A stretch of 64,000 nt of DNA, from the NCBI RefSeq assembly GCF_024679095.1, contig NC_066534.1, positions 17,921,163-17,985,162 on the forward strand. The letters are read 5' to 3'. Numbering within the stretch: position 1 is the first letter of the stretch; every line of letters starts with the position of its first letter. The notes under the pieces were generated by a model. The model was given only the letters and a program-made list of their open reading frames with translations, did no database searches and had not been told where the DNA came from. Made by a program: the position numbers and the translations under genes. The DNA comes from Eriocheir sinensis (taxonomy: Eukaryota > Arthropoda > Malacostraca > Decapoda > Varunidae). Positions 32,620-42,419 of the stretch are shown in pieces.

Positions 32620-34447
32620 GTGTGTTAAATATCTGATCACTATTTATTTTAATTTTTTTGTGGGGAATATTGTTTTTAATCTCAATACCTTACTTTTCAC
32701 ATTTTCCTCTTTTATGTCCTGATCCTGAGTATCATTTCAGTTTTAAAAGTTATATATAAAGGATTTTTCATTATGTTTCTTCATTAGCTTTAATACCTGA
32801 ATCATACTTTTTTTTTAACTTTCGGTAGGTTACTGTTCCCCTTAACTCTCTTTTATGATCAGATTCAGTGTCAATTTCAGTTTTAAAAGTTATATATAAA
32901 GGATTTTTCATTATATTTCTTCATTAGCTTAAATACCTGAATCATATATTTTTTTTTTTTTAAACTTTCGGTAGGTTACTGTTCCCCTTAACTCTCTTTT
33001 ATGATCAGATTCACAGTGTCAATTTCAGTTTTAAAAGTTATATATAAAGGATTTTCATTATATTTCTTCAATAGCTTTAATACCTGAATCACATTTTTTT
33101 ATTAGTTTGACTTTCGGTAGGTTACTGTTCCCCTTAACTCTCTTTTATGTTCAGATTCACAGTGTCAATTTCAGTTTTAAAAGTTATATATAAAGGATTT
33201 TTTTTATTGTATTTCTTCATTAGCTTTAATACCTGAAACACATTTTTTTATTAGTTTGACTTTCGGTAGGTTACTGTTCCCCTTAACTCTCTTTTATGAT
33301 CAGATTCACAGTGTCAATTTCAGTTTTAAAAGTTATATATAAAGGATTTTTCATTATATTTCTTCATTAGCTTTAATACCTGAATCATTTATTTTTTTTA
33401 ACTTTCGATAGGTTACTGTTCCCCTTAACTCTCTTTTACGTTCAGATTCACAGTGTCAGTTTCAGTTTTAACATTTTTATACAGAGGAGGATTCTTATTA
33501 TTTCTTTATTAACTTTAATATATGCCCGAAGTATATTTTAAGTACTGTTTTAACTTTCGATAGGTTGCTGCCCCTCTCTCTCAGGCGTCTTTATTAATGT
33601 CCCGATCCTCCCTGAGTGTCGATTTTAATTTTAGCATTTATATAGAAACGATTTTTTTTTGTTGATTCTCCATTAACTTTAATATACACCTGATTCGAAT
33701 TTCAAGTGTTGTTTTAACTTCCCATAAACAACATTTCTCTTTTTTTATATCCCGAACCTGTCTGAGTATAAATTTCAATTTTAGCATTTATATATCTGAG
33801 TTATTTTTTTTTTATTATTATTTCTTCATTAACTTCAATATACACCTGATTCGTATTTCAAGTGTCGTTTTAACTTCCCATAAACATCATTTCATTTTTG
33901 TTTATATCCCGAACCTGTCTGAGTATCGATTTCAATTTAAGCATTTATATATCCGAATTATTTTTTTTATTATTATTTCTTCATTAACTTCAAATTACAC
34001 CAGCTACGTAGTTTAAGTGTCGTTTTAGCTTTCCTTAGATAGCTGTTCTTCCCCAGACTTTTTTCTATACCCCGATCCTGTCTGAGTATCGATTTCAATT
34101 TTAGCATTTATATATCTAAGTTATTTTCTTCATTATTATTTCTTCATTAACTTCAATATACACCTGATGCGTAATTTAGTGTCGTTTCAGCTTTCCTTAG
34201 ACAGCTGTTCTTCCCCAGACTTTTTTCTATACCCCGATCCTGTCTGAGTATCGATTTCAATTTTAGCATTTATATATCTAAGTTATTTTCTTCATTATTA
34301 TTTCTTCATTAACTTCAATATACACCTGATGCGTAATTTAGTGTCGTTTCAGCTTTCCTTAGACAGCTGTTCTTCCCCAGACTTTTTTCTACACCCCGAT
34401 CCCGTCCGAGTATCAATTTCAATTTTAGCATTTATACATCTGAGTTT
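32620..34447. repeat. AT-rich tandem array (~12 units of 140-170 bp)
   Basis: Units contain a TTCTTCATTAGCTTTAATA block, TTTTAACTTTCGGTAGG, TGTTCCCCTTAACTCTC and ATTTCAGTTTTAAAAG with TATATATAAAG. The last block recurs near 32741, 32881, 33029, 33175 and 33324, and as TTTTAGCATTTATATA near 33634, 33780, 34101, 34261 and 34422. The first half is homogeneous and the middle diverged. The last two units are nearly identical again at a 160-bp period. Confidence 0.95.
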
Positions 34448-34882
34448 TTTTGTGGTTCACGGCTCTCCACACACAGACGCGTCGGTCAACAAGTCAGTTT
34501 TCCAGCTCGCCGCCTGCCTTCACGGTACAATCCGGCATTATCAGGCGAGTTATTCCCTTCCTTACCTCGACCAATTATGATCTTATCGGCACAACCCTTC
34601 ACTCGATTACCAAACCGTGATGAACTCTGGCTGATCTTACAAAGCCCCGTCAGAGAGGATTATAATCTCATGTGATAATTTCGTAAAACATTGAAGCGAA
34701 ACCGTCACAAGCATTGTTCCATTTCAATTTAAGAATGTTACGACTTACTCTCAACGGTAACTGCTTCGCTAAATAGTAATGCTTGCCTAAGATTTACGAA
34801 ACTTCATCTATTGTCTAAATCATCACCATCTTCATAAATTCCGCTGTTGTTAGCTCACAGTAAGACACAGACCATTTCCACT

Positions 34883-35021
<139 letters not shown>

Positions 35022-35174
35022 CTGATGTTAGTGAACTCCACCCTGCTCCAGCAAAGGTTTTAATATCATTTCTCCACCTGGTTTTCTATCGCCCCTAACT
35101 TCTATAATTCTTGGGTATCCACTCTTAGCTTGGTTATACATTATGCTGACAGTTCTACGCTTTCTTCTCTTCCT

Positions 35175-35291
35175 TCTTCTCTTTTGACCACTTCTCTTAA
35201 TTCTTTAAAGGAGCAGAAATTTGCGGACTTTTTTTTCCATTTTTGTTTTCTCTTTTTGCCCTTGAGCTGTTTCCTTTACTGTAAAAAAAAA
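35175..35291 (+). mobile_element. A-tailed hairpin element, copy 4
   Basis: Diverged near-full copy: CTTCTCTTTTGACCACTTC, then AGGAGCAGAAATTTGCGGAC, a T-rich loop, TGCCCTTGAGCTGTTTCC and CTGTAAAAAAAAATG. Confidence 0.72.
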
Positions 35292-35950
35292 TGATACGAC
35301 CCTCCCAAGCCCACTACGAGTTCATATAATCATAATACTTCTTCCAAAACCTGGTGCTATAAGGATTTATCGCTTATTTAATAGATCCATACAAAAAAAG
35401 AATCAAAGCGTCCTGGATCATGAAAGCAGATTCAAGTTCTTTTTTTGTGCCTGTCTGTCTTTCCTCTGCTTCCTGTCGATGCCAAAATCCTGAGTGACAA
35501 AAACGATATCCAGCGTAATGACTAGTTTTTATCAGTTCGAGCCATGACCTTAAAGACATCTATCTAGCTGTGATGCAATTATTATCATTGCTTCTCTAAT
35601 TAAAGAGATAGTCGCGTTCTCTTTTTCAGTTCCTGTCATTACGTAGGTTAGGGGGGGGCAACACATCGGAAGTAAAAAACAATGACAAAACATATAATCG
35701 GATATTGAAGTACTAAAGCAGAAATAATAACTGGGATCGGGATATTGAAGAGACCTGGAGCAGCACAGTGACATGACCAACGCATTTTCGGAAGGTTCAA
35801 TGATTTTCTTCGACCTTAAATTCAGTCTTGAGAGTACGTGAGTGGTTCCAATGATGACAGTGATGACAGTAACACTCATACTCATCTTGGTTTGGCCGAG
35901 GAGCAAGTCTACAATTCTCAAGCAAGCAAAAGGAGCAAACATTTAATGGG
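35292..35950. other. Unassigned complex sequence
   Basis: About 660 bp with little simple repeat. A 130-codon - strand frame (35550-35942) shows no family I recognise and lacks strong coding character. It could contain decayed transposon sequence. Confidence 0.3.
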
Positions 35951-35954
35951 TTTC

Positions 35955-36345
35955 GGGAAGCTAGGATGCCACTGAAGAGTTCTAAGTTACAATTTAAAAG
36001 GACCAGCCATTAAGTGTTCTAAGTTACCGATTACAAGAACCAATTCAGAGGGAGGTTGCAATTTAAGAAAGACTAGGTTACTATTTTAGGGAGCTAGGTT
36101 ACTAATAAAGGGAACTAGGATACAAATTGAGGGAGCTATGTTACGATTTAAGGGGGCTAGGTTACCATTCAAAGGGGCTAGGTTACCATTTAAGGGGGCC
36201 AGGTTACAATCTAAAAGGTCTAGACTGAAATTAAGGTGTTAGGTTTCCAAATTAAGGGGAGCTAAGTTACCAATCAAGGGGAAAAGGTTATCATTTAAGG
36301 GGAGTTAAGTAACGATGTAGGGGTTAGGTAACGTTATTTTAGGGC
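35955..36345. repeat. ~23-bp minisatellite (GGGGCTAGGTTACCATTTAA)
   Basis: About fifteen degenerate units of GGGGGCTAGGTTACCATTTA type. The centre (36100-36210) is the most regular, and units at both edges are more diverged. Confidence 0.92.
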
Positions 36346-36349
36346 AAAC

Positions 36350-36790
36350 AGTTTTCTTCCTGCACCTCCTCCCCTGCCTTTCAACTCCTCCATAACTTCT
36401 CTTTTCCGCGTGCACTTAAACATCCCAATTCTCCTATCTCTTTAGCCTTTCAAGTGCATTTTTTTTCCTGCACCTCCTCCCCTGCCCTTTCAACTCCTTC
36501 CTACCTTTTCTTTTTCGCGTGCGTGCACCTAAACACCCCAATTCTTCTTTCCTTTTACCCTTCTGAGTACATTATTTTCGGCACTTCCTCCCCTGCCTTT
36601 CAACTCCTTCGTAGCTTTTCTTTTCCTAGCTTTTGCGTGCACTTAAACATCCCAATTTTTCTTTTTATTTAGCCTTTCAAGTGCAGTTTTTTTTTCCTGT
36701 ACCTCCTTCCCTGCCCTTTCAACTTCTCTATACCTTCTCTTTTTTCGTATACACCTCAAGACCCCAATTTTTCTTTCCTTTAAACCTGAG
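36350..36790. repeat. ~110-bp tandem array (four units)
   Basis: Units carry CCTGCACCTCCTCCCCTGCC, TTTCAACTCCTTC, GCGTGCACTTAAACATCCCA and TTTAGCCTTTCAAGTGCA, starting near 36357, 36467, 36572 and 36695. Confidence 0.9.
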
Positions 36791-36955
36791 TGTCAGAGGG
36801 GGAGGGAAGAAGAGAGAAATGGAGAGAACGAGAGGAGAGTGTCTGAGGGAGGGAGAGAGAGGAATGGAGGGAACAGGGGAGCGAGAGAGTGTCTGAGGGA
36901 GGGAGGGAGTGAGAGGAATGGAGGGAACGGGGGAGGGAGGGATTGTCTGAGGGAG
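36791..36955. repeat. ~50-bp GA-rich repeat
   Basis: GAGTGTCTGAGGGAGGGAG with GAGGAATGGAGGGAACGGGG repeats three times, at about 36837, 36887 and 36940. Confidence 0.85.
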
Positions 36956-37144
36956 TGTTATACATCTCAATTCTTAACTCCATCTCTTTAGCTTACGAGA
37001 ACTCTAACGCCTCGAATCTTCATCCATAATTCCGTCCTTCACTTCACCTGTTTAGAGACTTATTGTTTTATTCGTTTTCTTGAGTTCGCAACAGCATTTA
37101 ACTGGAGTGATTTTACCGCTATATAATATACTTTATAAATATTC

Positions 37145-37212
37145 AGCGGGCTTTTTTTTTTTTTCTTTCTTTACGCCCTTGAACTGTCTCCTAAGTTGTA
37201 AAAATAAAAAAT
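37145..37212 (+). mobile_element. A-tailed hairpin element, copy 5 (5' truncated)
   Basis: Begins inside the element at AGCGGGC, then T-run, TACGCCCTTGAACTGTCTCC, TAAGTTGTAAAAATAAAAAA. The outer left stem arm is missing, as in a 5'-truncated retroposon. Confidence 0.75.
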
Positions 37213-37620
37213 ACCCTAAGCGAACCCTGAAAGGCACAAATCATTTACCTTTTAATCACTAGCGTTAATATACCTTCTAATTGTCACTGATTAGTTCCTC
37301 GACTATTACGGCGGCTGGGCTCAGTATTTTTATTTTTATTTTTTGCTTTTAAAAACTCTAGACTCCAGCGTTTATCTTTTAAGTCTTCGCGTCATTATAC
37401 TAAATGGCAATTATCACCTATTAGTTTCTACGTTATTACGACTCTGATTTTATATCCTCTAAGCCTACAAAAAATTCTTATATTTATGGCGATGAGAAAG
37501 ATTCATATCGTAATACTTCGCGTTGATATATTTAAGTCTGTTTGGGCGATAACCAGGATGTTTCTTTTGATTCTTTGCGTCGGTATAGTATTAGATCAAG
37601 TCAGTAATTCTCAAGCAACC
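37213..37620. other. Unassigned AT-rich sequence
   Basis: No gene recognised. Phrases such as CACTGATTAGTTCCTCGAC and CACCTATTAGTTTCTACG suggest another degenerate tandem unit of about 140 bp. Confidence 0.35.
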
Positions 37621-37790
37621 AAGAGTTTGCGTTCCTTCTTTCACCGTCTCTCCATCTCCCAAGCTTACAAATAATCCAGTAACGCCTCCATCTGTAATTC
37701 TTCGTTAACCTAAATAAAAAGTTTGCGTTCCTTCTCCCACCGTCTCTCTGTCTTCCAAGCTTTAAAATAATTCAGGACAAAGAACCTAAT
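37621..37790. repeat. ~95-bp direct duplication
   Basis: GTTTGCGTTCCTTCTTTCAC at 37627 and GTTTGCGTTCCTTCTCCCAC at 37722, each followed by CGTCTCTC and a CCAAGCTT block. Confidence 0.85.
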
Positions 37791-38010
37791 CCAGCAATAC
37801 TTCCTCCACGGTCTTCTCAAGTTTCACGAATTCAAAACCTACACAAAAAAACAACACAACACTACTTTCTTTCCCTCAGTAACTCTTCGCCAGTCTAATC
37901 CAGCAATACTTCCTCCACGGTCTTCTCAAGTTTCACGAATTCAAAACCTACACAAAAAACAAACACAACAACACTTCTTTCCCTCAGTAACTCTTCGCAA
38001 GTCTAATAAA
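37791..38010. repeat. ~109-bp near-perfect tandem duplication
   Basis: AATCCAGCAATACTTCCTCC through CCCTCAGTAACTCTTCGC occurs twice in a row with only a few differences, chiefly in an A-run and a CAACAC spacer. Confidence 0.95.
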
Positions 38011-38034
38011 TAAAGTCCTGTTGCCGATGTTACT

Positions 38035-38075
38035 CTTCCCCCCCCCCCCTGCCACCCCCCACCCCCCGTCTCGGC
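38035..38075. repeat. C-rich tract
   Basis: Runs of C separated by TG or A over about 35 bp. Confidence 0.9.
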
Positions 38076-38234
38076 TGCCCGCCCACCCTGCTGCTGCTGT
38101 CTGTCGGTGGGCGGCTGTTTGATTTACGTCCACTAAACAGGTGAGCTGATACGTGCTCCGGAGCGTTTTTATACAAAGAAAAAAGCGCGCACTGTTTCGC
38201 TGGGCAGTCTGCAACACCTGGCCGAAAGGGGAAG

Positions 38235-38418
<184 letters not shown>

Positions 38419-38479
38419 TTCTCCTCCTTAACTGTGATATAATTCCTTGACTTTCCACATCATTAGTGCACGGACAGTC

Positions 38480-38830
38480 CTCTCTCCCTCCCTCCTTTCC
38501 TCCCTCGTTCCTCCATTCCTACTCTCCCTTCATCCCTCAGACACTCCCTCCCTCCTTTCCTCACCCTTTCTCTCCCTTCCTCCCTCAGACACTCCCTCCC
38601 TCCTTTCCTCACAACTTCTCTCCCTTCCCTCCCTCAGATACTCCTTCCCTCCTCTCTCCCTCTTTCTCCCTTAGACACTCCCTCCCTCGTTCCCTCCATT
38701 CCTCTCCCTCCCTCCCTCGTTCCCTCTAATTCTCTCTTCCTTCCCTCCCTCAGACAATCCCTCTCTCCTTCGTTCCCTCCAATCCTCTCTCTCTCCTTCT
38801 CCCTCCTTCAGACATTCTCCCTCCCTCACA
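38480..38830. repeat. ~50-bp pyrimidine-rich tandem array
   Basis: CCCTCAGACACTCCCTCCCT or close variants recur about seven times from 38534 on, between TCCTTTCCTC-type segments. Confidence 0.88.
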
Positions 38831-38852
38831 GAGTCCATCGTCGAGCCGCGCC

Positions 38853-38856
<4 letters not shown>

Positions 38857-38908
<52 letters not shown>
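38857..38908. repeat. (CA)n microsatellite
   Basis: About 25 perfect AC units. Confidence 0.98.
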
Positions 38909-38911
<3 letters not shown>

Positions 38912-39223
38912 GAACGCACACCCAGGAGGAAGGGGAAGGCCGTCACGGGGGCAGAACACTCGCAGCTGTGACAGGCGGGCGGGCGGCAGGTGGTGGGCGC
39001 AGCTGCCGCAAGTGTGTGTGTTGAGGGAGGGTAGGGGAGGGGGGGGGGGGGCAGCAGGGGGAAGGGGGCAAGCGATGGTTTTATTATCCTCATTATGATT
39101 ATGGGGATGGTCGTGATGATGATGATGATGGTGGGAATGTGTGTGTGTTTGTGTGTGTGTCCATGGTCAGGTGTTTGTGTGTCAGGGGGTGGGGGGTGAG
39201 GAGTGGGGGGCGTCCGTGTGTTG

Positions 39224-39260
39224 TAGCAGTAGTAGTAGTAGTAGTAGTAGTAGCAGTAGC

Positions 39261-39301
<41 letters not shown>

Positions 39302-39311
39302 AAGTAGTAGG
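39224..39311. repeat. (AGT)n microsatellite
   Basis: About 29 AGT/GTA units with a few AGC interruptions. Confidence 0.97.
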
Positions 39312-39332
39312 GTATCAGGACACCTCTCCTCC

Positions 39333-39474
39333 CGAAATTGACCTATCTTTCGGCCACTCCTCTAACTCTTTTTAGGAGCAGTGAGTAGTGAGCTTTTTCT
39401 TCACCATTTGTTACCTTTTTTTTACGCCCTTGAACTGACTCCTCTGCTGTAAAAAAAAAAAAAAAAAAAAAAAA
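39333..39474 (+). mobile_element. A-tailed hairpin element, copy 6 (near full length)
   Basis: CCCGAAATTGACCTATCTTT, CGGCCACTCCTCTAACTC, AGGAGCAGTGAGTAGTGAGC, T-rich loop, ACGCCCTTGAACTGACTCC, CTGCTGTAAAA and an A tail of about 26 bases, the longest tail here. Confidence 0.85.
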
Positions 39475-39928
39475 AAGTAGTAATATCACCTTCAAAAAAT
39501 ATCTTCATCGCCATTACCAACCTCCATAAACAATCATCAGCATCCCCCACCAGAAGCACAAGTGGCAGCAACAGTAGCAGCATGCGTGATAATGAGACGG
39601 TAGCAACAACAGTAGCAACATCAGCATCACCAACAGCCATCCCTCAAACACACACCTGGGTCGCCACACGTGCGGGCCCCAAGACTGTCTGCTAGCCCGA
39701 GTGTCTGGTGAACAATGCTTGGCGATGACGCGAGAGATGTCACGGCGCGAGTATTAAGGGAGGTGATGTGACGTGACGGGAGTGGACGGGACGAGACGGG
39801 GCGGGTACGGGGCGGCCGGACCCTCACTACTCCCGCGGCGAGGTGAACGACTCCTGCGTCTCACGGTTCACTTCGGGGCAAATGCCTTCGTGGGTCATCG
39901 CTGGGGCTGGAGGCTTCTCGGTTTGAGG

Positions 39929-39974
<46 letters not shown>

Positions 39975-40097
39975 ATACGAGCAAGAACAATCATGACGCT
40001 GAAACGGAAGCTACCTACGTGAAGGCTCAAGGCAGGCGGGCGGGAACAAGAAGGAGAGGCAGTGAGAACAAGATCAAAAAGTGCAAGAACAAGAAGG
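39475..40097. other. Unassigned, partly GC-rich spacer with (AC)n
   Basis: AGCAGCA-rich patch (39560-39640), GC-rich stretch with CGGGACGAGACGGGGCGGG near 39787, and an (AC)n tract at 39931-39974. No gene recognised. This is the immediate left neighbour of the transposon. Confidence 0.35.
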
Positions 40098-40260
40098 TTG
40101 ATAACACAGCTCTACAAGGAAAAAAAATGTTCTCTGGCATGGAACTTTAGAGCAGTTTTAGACTAATTTTGGAGTGCTGAATCCAATTCCGATCTCAGAT
40201 TTGCTCCATCACATCACGTTTTTGCGCTGTCAGTATATACCCCATTTTCATGGATTTTAC
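40098..40260 (+). repeat. Left inverted repeat of the transposon
   Basis: Pairs in inverted order with 41970-42118. Conserved pieces on the + strand are GATAACACAGCTCTACA, TTTTAGACTAATTTTGGAGT, TGCTGAATCCAA, ATCACATCACGTTTTTG and GTATATACC. Identity is patchy, roughly two thirds by eye, with small indels. Confidence 0.7.
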
Positions 40261-40404
40261 TAAAAATTACCTTTTCACAGCTTTATGGCGGTCTTTGTCA
40301 ACATATTTTGGTGTTTAATTTAGATAATATGGTTATGTTGAAACTTACTTTAAAGCCACTAACTCTTTTTTTATAGTTTTCATGTGTAAACTGATGATCT
40401 AGCT

Positions 40405-40995
40405 ATGGCCTCAACATCCCACAGACGAAAGCGCTGCAGTGACCCAGATATATTCTGCTACATCTGTGGTAGCTTTACTTTGCAGACTCAAAGGCGCAAC
40501 GTTACCAACTTTGTCAAGAGGGTGTATTTTGCGTACTTTAAAGTACCACTTGGAGACCAGGACAAAAATTGGGCTCCTCACAAAGTGTGCAAAACCTGTG
40601 TTGAAACTTTGCGATCATGGTCTCAAGGAAAGAATGCTAGACTCAAGTTTGGCGTGCCAATGGTTTGGAGAGAACCAACTAATCATTTGGATAACTGCTA
40701 CTTCTGCCTCGTCAATGTAAAAGGTTTCAATAAGAAGAACAAACAATACCTGCAATACCCAAATATCCCATCAGCCATTCGACCAGTTGCACACAGTGAA
40801 GAAATACCTGTGCCTGTATTTACTGAGCTTCCAGAAATTGATGACACAGACATCATTTCACCTGCTTCTACTGATGAAGATGAGGAGACTGACATTTTTA
40901 AGCCATCTGGTGAAGATTGTGAAAAACCTACTTTGTTTACTCAGTCTGAATTAAATGATCTGGTGAGAGACCTATATTTACCAAGAGTCTGCTGA
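40405..40995 (+). CDS. N-terminal fragment: zinc-binding-like domain of the transposon protein (196 aa)
   Basis: Starts at the ATG of MASTSHRRKRC, with a basic N-terminus. Candidate metal ligands are C18/C21 (CYIC), H59/C62/C65 (HKVCKTC), H94 and C98/C101 (CYFC), an arrangement suggesting a treble-clef-type or BED/THAP-like DNA-binding module, although the exact class is not identifiable. The second half is acidic (PEIDDTD, STDEDEETD), a probable linker. The frame closes at TGA 40993-40995 right after LYLPRVC. Shifting one base restores ESAELLASRL, which joins smoothly to the next fragment, so this stop is a frameshift product. Confidence 0.72.
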   Translation: MASTSHRRKRCSDPDIFCYICGSFTLQTQRRNVTNFVKRVYFAYFKVPLGDQDKNWAPHKVCKTCVETLRSWSQGKNARLKFGVPMVWREPTNHLDNCYFCLVNVKGFNKKNKQYLQYPNIPSAIRPVAHSEEIPVPVFTELPEIDDTDIISPASTDEDEETDIFKPSGEDCEKPTLFTQSELNDLVRDLYLPRVC

Positions 40996-41524
40996 ATTGT
41001 TGGCTTCCAGGCTGCAAGAGAAACGACCGCTGAAACCTGGCACGAGTGTCTCCTTTTATCGCAACAGAGAAGCGGAACTGCGGAAGTATTTCCATTCAGA
41101 TGGCCAGCTTGTTTATTGTAATGATGTAAAAGAGCTTCTTCTCTCCATGGGACTACCAGCATATGATTCAAAGGATTGGAGACTTTTTATTGACAGTTCT
41201 AAGACGAGCTTGAAATGTGTTCAACTTCACAATGGAAATAAGTATGGATCAGTCCCAATAGGACATTCTGCACAACTTAAAGAAGAGTATGACAACATTA
41301 AGACTGTTCTGGAGAGGTTGCAATACGATGTTCATGGATGGTTAATTTGTGTGGACGTAAGACTGGTAAACTTTCTGCTACGCCAGCAAGGAGGGTACAC
41401 AAAATACCCCTGTTTTCTGTGCTACTGGGACAGTAGGGCTAAAGCAGACCATTGGGTGAAAAAGAAATGGCCACCAAGAGATTGTGGAAGGGCTGCGCTT
41501 GAATTTACAAGAACTTGGATGTAG
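40984..41524 (+). CDS. Middle fragment: putative catalytic-core start of the transposon protein
   Basis: This frame begins within CAAGAG-TCT-GCT near 40984 (ESAELLASRLQEKR) and has no start codon of its own. It carries FIDSSKTSLKCVQLHNGN, whose Asp is codon 41192-41194, and WLICVDVRLVNFLL, whose Asp is codon 41354-41356. Then come QQGGYTKYPCFLCYWDSRA and a following His. The CFLC plus His set suggests a metal-binding insertion. After VKKKWPPRD the frame enters foreign codons (CGRAALEFTRTWM) and stops at 41522-41524. That tail lies beyond the deletion junction and is read in the wrong frame. Confidence 0.7.
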
Positions 41525-41756
41525 AATGAGTATCAAGGTTCACTATTTACACAGTCACTTGGGCGAGTTGCCAGAGAACCTTGGGGATGTGAGCGAGGAG
41601 CAAGGGGAACGCTTTCATCAAGACATTAAAGTAATGGAAGAACACTACCAAGGCCGATGGGACTCAAACATGATGGCGGATTACTGCTGGAGGTTGATGA
41701 GAGACATTCCAGAAGCTGTACATCAGAGATCGGCTAAGAAGAGGAAGTTCATTTAG
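41484..41756 (+). CDS. C-terminal fragment of the transposon protein
   Basis: Reads LNLQELGCRMSIKVHYLHSH, PENLGDVSEEQGERFHQDI, HYQGRWDSNMMADYCWRLMR and ends SAKKRKFI before TAG. The SEEQGERFHQD block, with several acidic residues, is the best candidate for the third catalytic acid. The closing KKRK could be a nuclear localisation signal. It overlaps the previous frame by 41 bases because of the upstream deletion. An ATTAAA at about 41837 could be its poly(A) signal. Confidence 0.7.
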   Translation: MEGLRLNLQELGCRMSIKVHYLHSHLGELPENLGDVSEEQGERFHQDIKVMEEHYQGRWDSNMMADYCWRLMRDIPEAVHQRSAKKRKFI

Positions 41757-41969
41757 CTGTGACTTGATCTTGATGCGTGCACTATTTGTCCCGCACATTA
41801 TTTTTTTCTTTTTTCACACTTTATTCTTACACTTAATTATTAAATGTGCATAAACTTTCACGACTTTGTATTAATAATCAATAGCTTTAGAAAACACAAC
41901 ATATAGTACCTAAAAAATGTATGTATTTATGTTTAAACCCTCGACTATCAGCAAATTTTCCGTTTCCTG

Positions 41970-42118
41970 TAAAAATTCCAAATGGTATACTATGTCTCAA
42001 AAACCTGATGTGATAGACAAAAACTGAAGTCATATTTGGATTCAGCAGTACAAATTTAGTCAAAATCCGTTTAAAAACCTTGTGCCAGAAAAATTGTGTT
42101 GACCAGTGTGATAAAACT
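41970..42118 (-). repeat. Right inverted repeat of the transposon
   Basis: Inverted partner of 40098-40260. Conserved pieces on the + strand are AAATGGTATACTATG, AAAACCTGATGTGATAGA, TTTGGATTCAGCAGT, CAAATTTAGTCAAAAT, TGTGCCAGAAAAA and GTGTGATAAAAC. Confidence 0.7.
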
Positions 42119-42419
42119 GGAAGATAAAGACAAACGAACACAAAAACGAACAAGAAAACTATGAATTCGATAAAGACACAACAAAAAAAAAAAAACGAGC
42201 ATTCACGAGGCGACCAAGAACATAAAGAATGATACAAAAATGATTACTAAAGACAACTCAACATGAATAGGAAAACCACGCCTCCGATGGAAACGGGGCG
42301 TGGCTTACTACTGGAGTGCCCAATGACGTACACCTAATGAGGAAGAAAGGCGGAGCTTACTCGCCAAGTTATCGTGAACAGAGGAGTAATTGATTGATTG
42401 GGATATGCGATCATGGCAC
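42119..42419. other. Unassigned spacer
   Basis: A-rich start, then CACGCCTCCGATGG and GGGGCGTGGCTTACTACTGG. No gene recognised. Confidence 0.35.

Larger units (their letters stand above)
40405..41756 (+). pseudogene. Transposase-like gene, frameshifted and internally deleted
   Basis: Three consecutive frames on one strand make up one ancestral protein. Part 1 (40405-40992) has paired cysteines of zinc-binding type. Part 2 (about 40984-41480) has an FIDSSKTSLKCV block, an ICVDVRLVNFLL block and CFLC-W-H. Part 3 (about 41484-41756) has SEEQGERFHQD and MADYCWRLMRD. I recall these motifs from widespread uncharacterised proteins in arthropod and cnidarian genomes that look transposon-borne. The two Asp blocks and the Glu-rich block are candidates for an RNase-H-like DDE catalytic triad; that is inference. 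A one-base deletion near 40983 joins part 1 to 2 out of frame. Between parts 2 and 3, roughly 100 residues of the family's usual length seem missing and the frame shifts again. It cannot make a full-length product. Confidence 0.78.
40098..42118 (+). mobile_element. Decayed DNA transposon with long imperfect inverted repeats
   Basis: A ~2-kb unit with a broken transposase-like gene (40405-41756) between inverted repeats at about 40098-40260 and 41970-42118. Matching segments in inverted order include TTGGATTCAGCA (right 42036-42047; its reverse complement at left 40174-40185) and AAAACSTGATGTGAT (right 42000-42014; reverse complement at left about 40209-40223). It lies between unrelated sequence, is the only stretch in its neighbourhood free of microsatellites, and has balanced, slightly AT-rich composition. 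The ends are not exact: I could not see a clean target-site duplication, so outer limits may be off by some tens of bases. The superfamily is not identified. Confidence 0.78.

Noticed and set aside
35550..35942. 130-codon - strand frame in complex sequence
   Set aside because: No recognised motif or domain and no supporting context. Too short to separate from chance.
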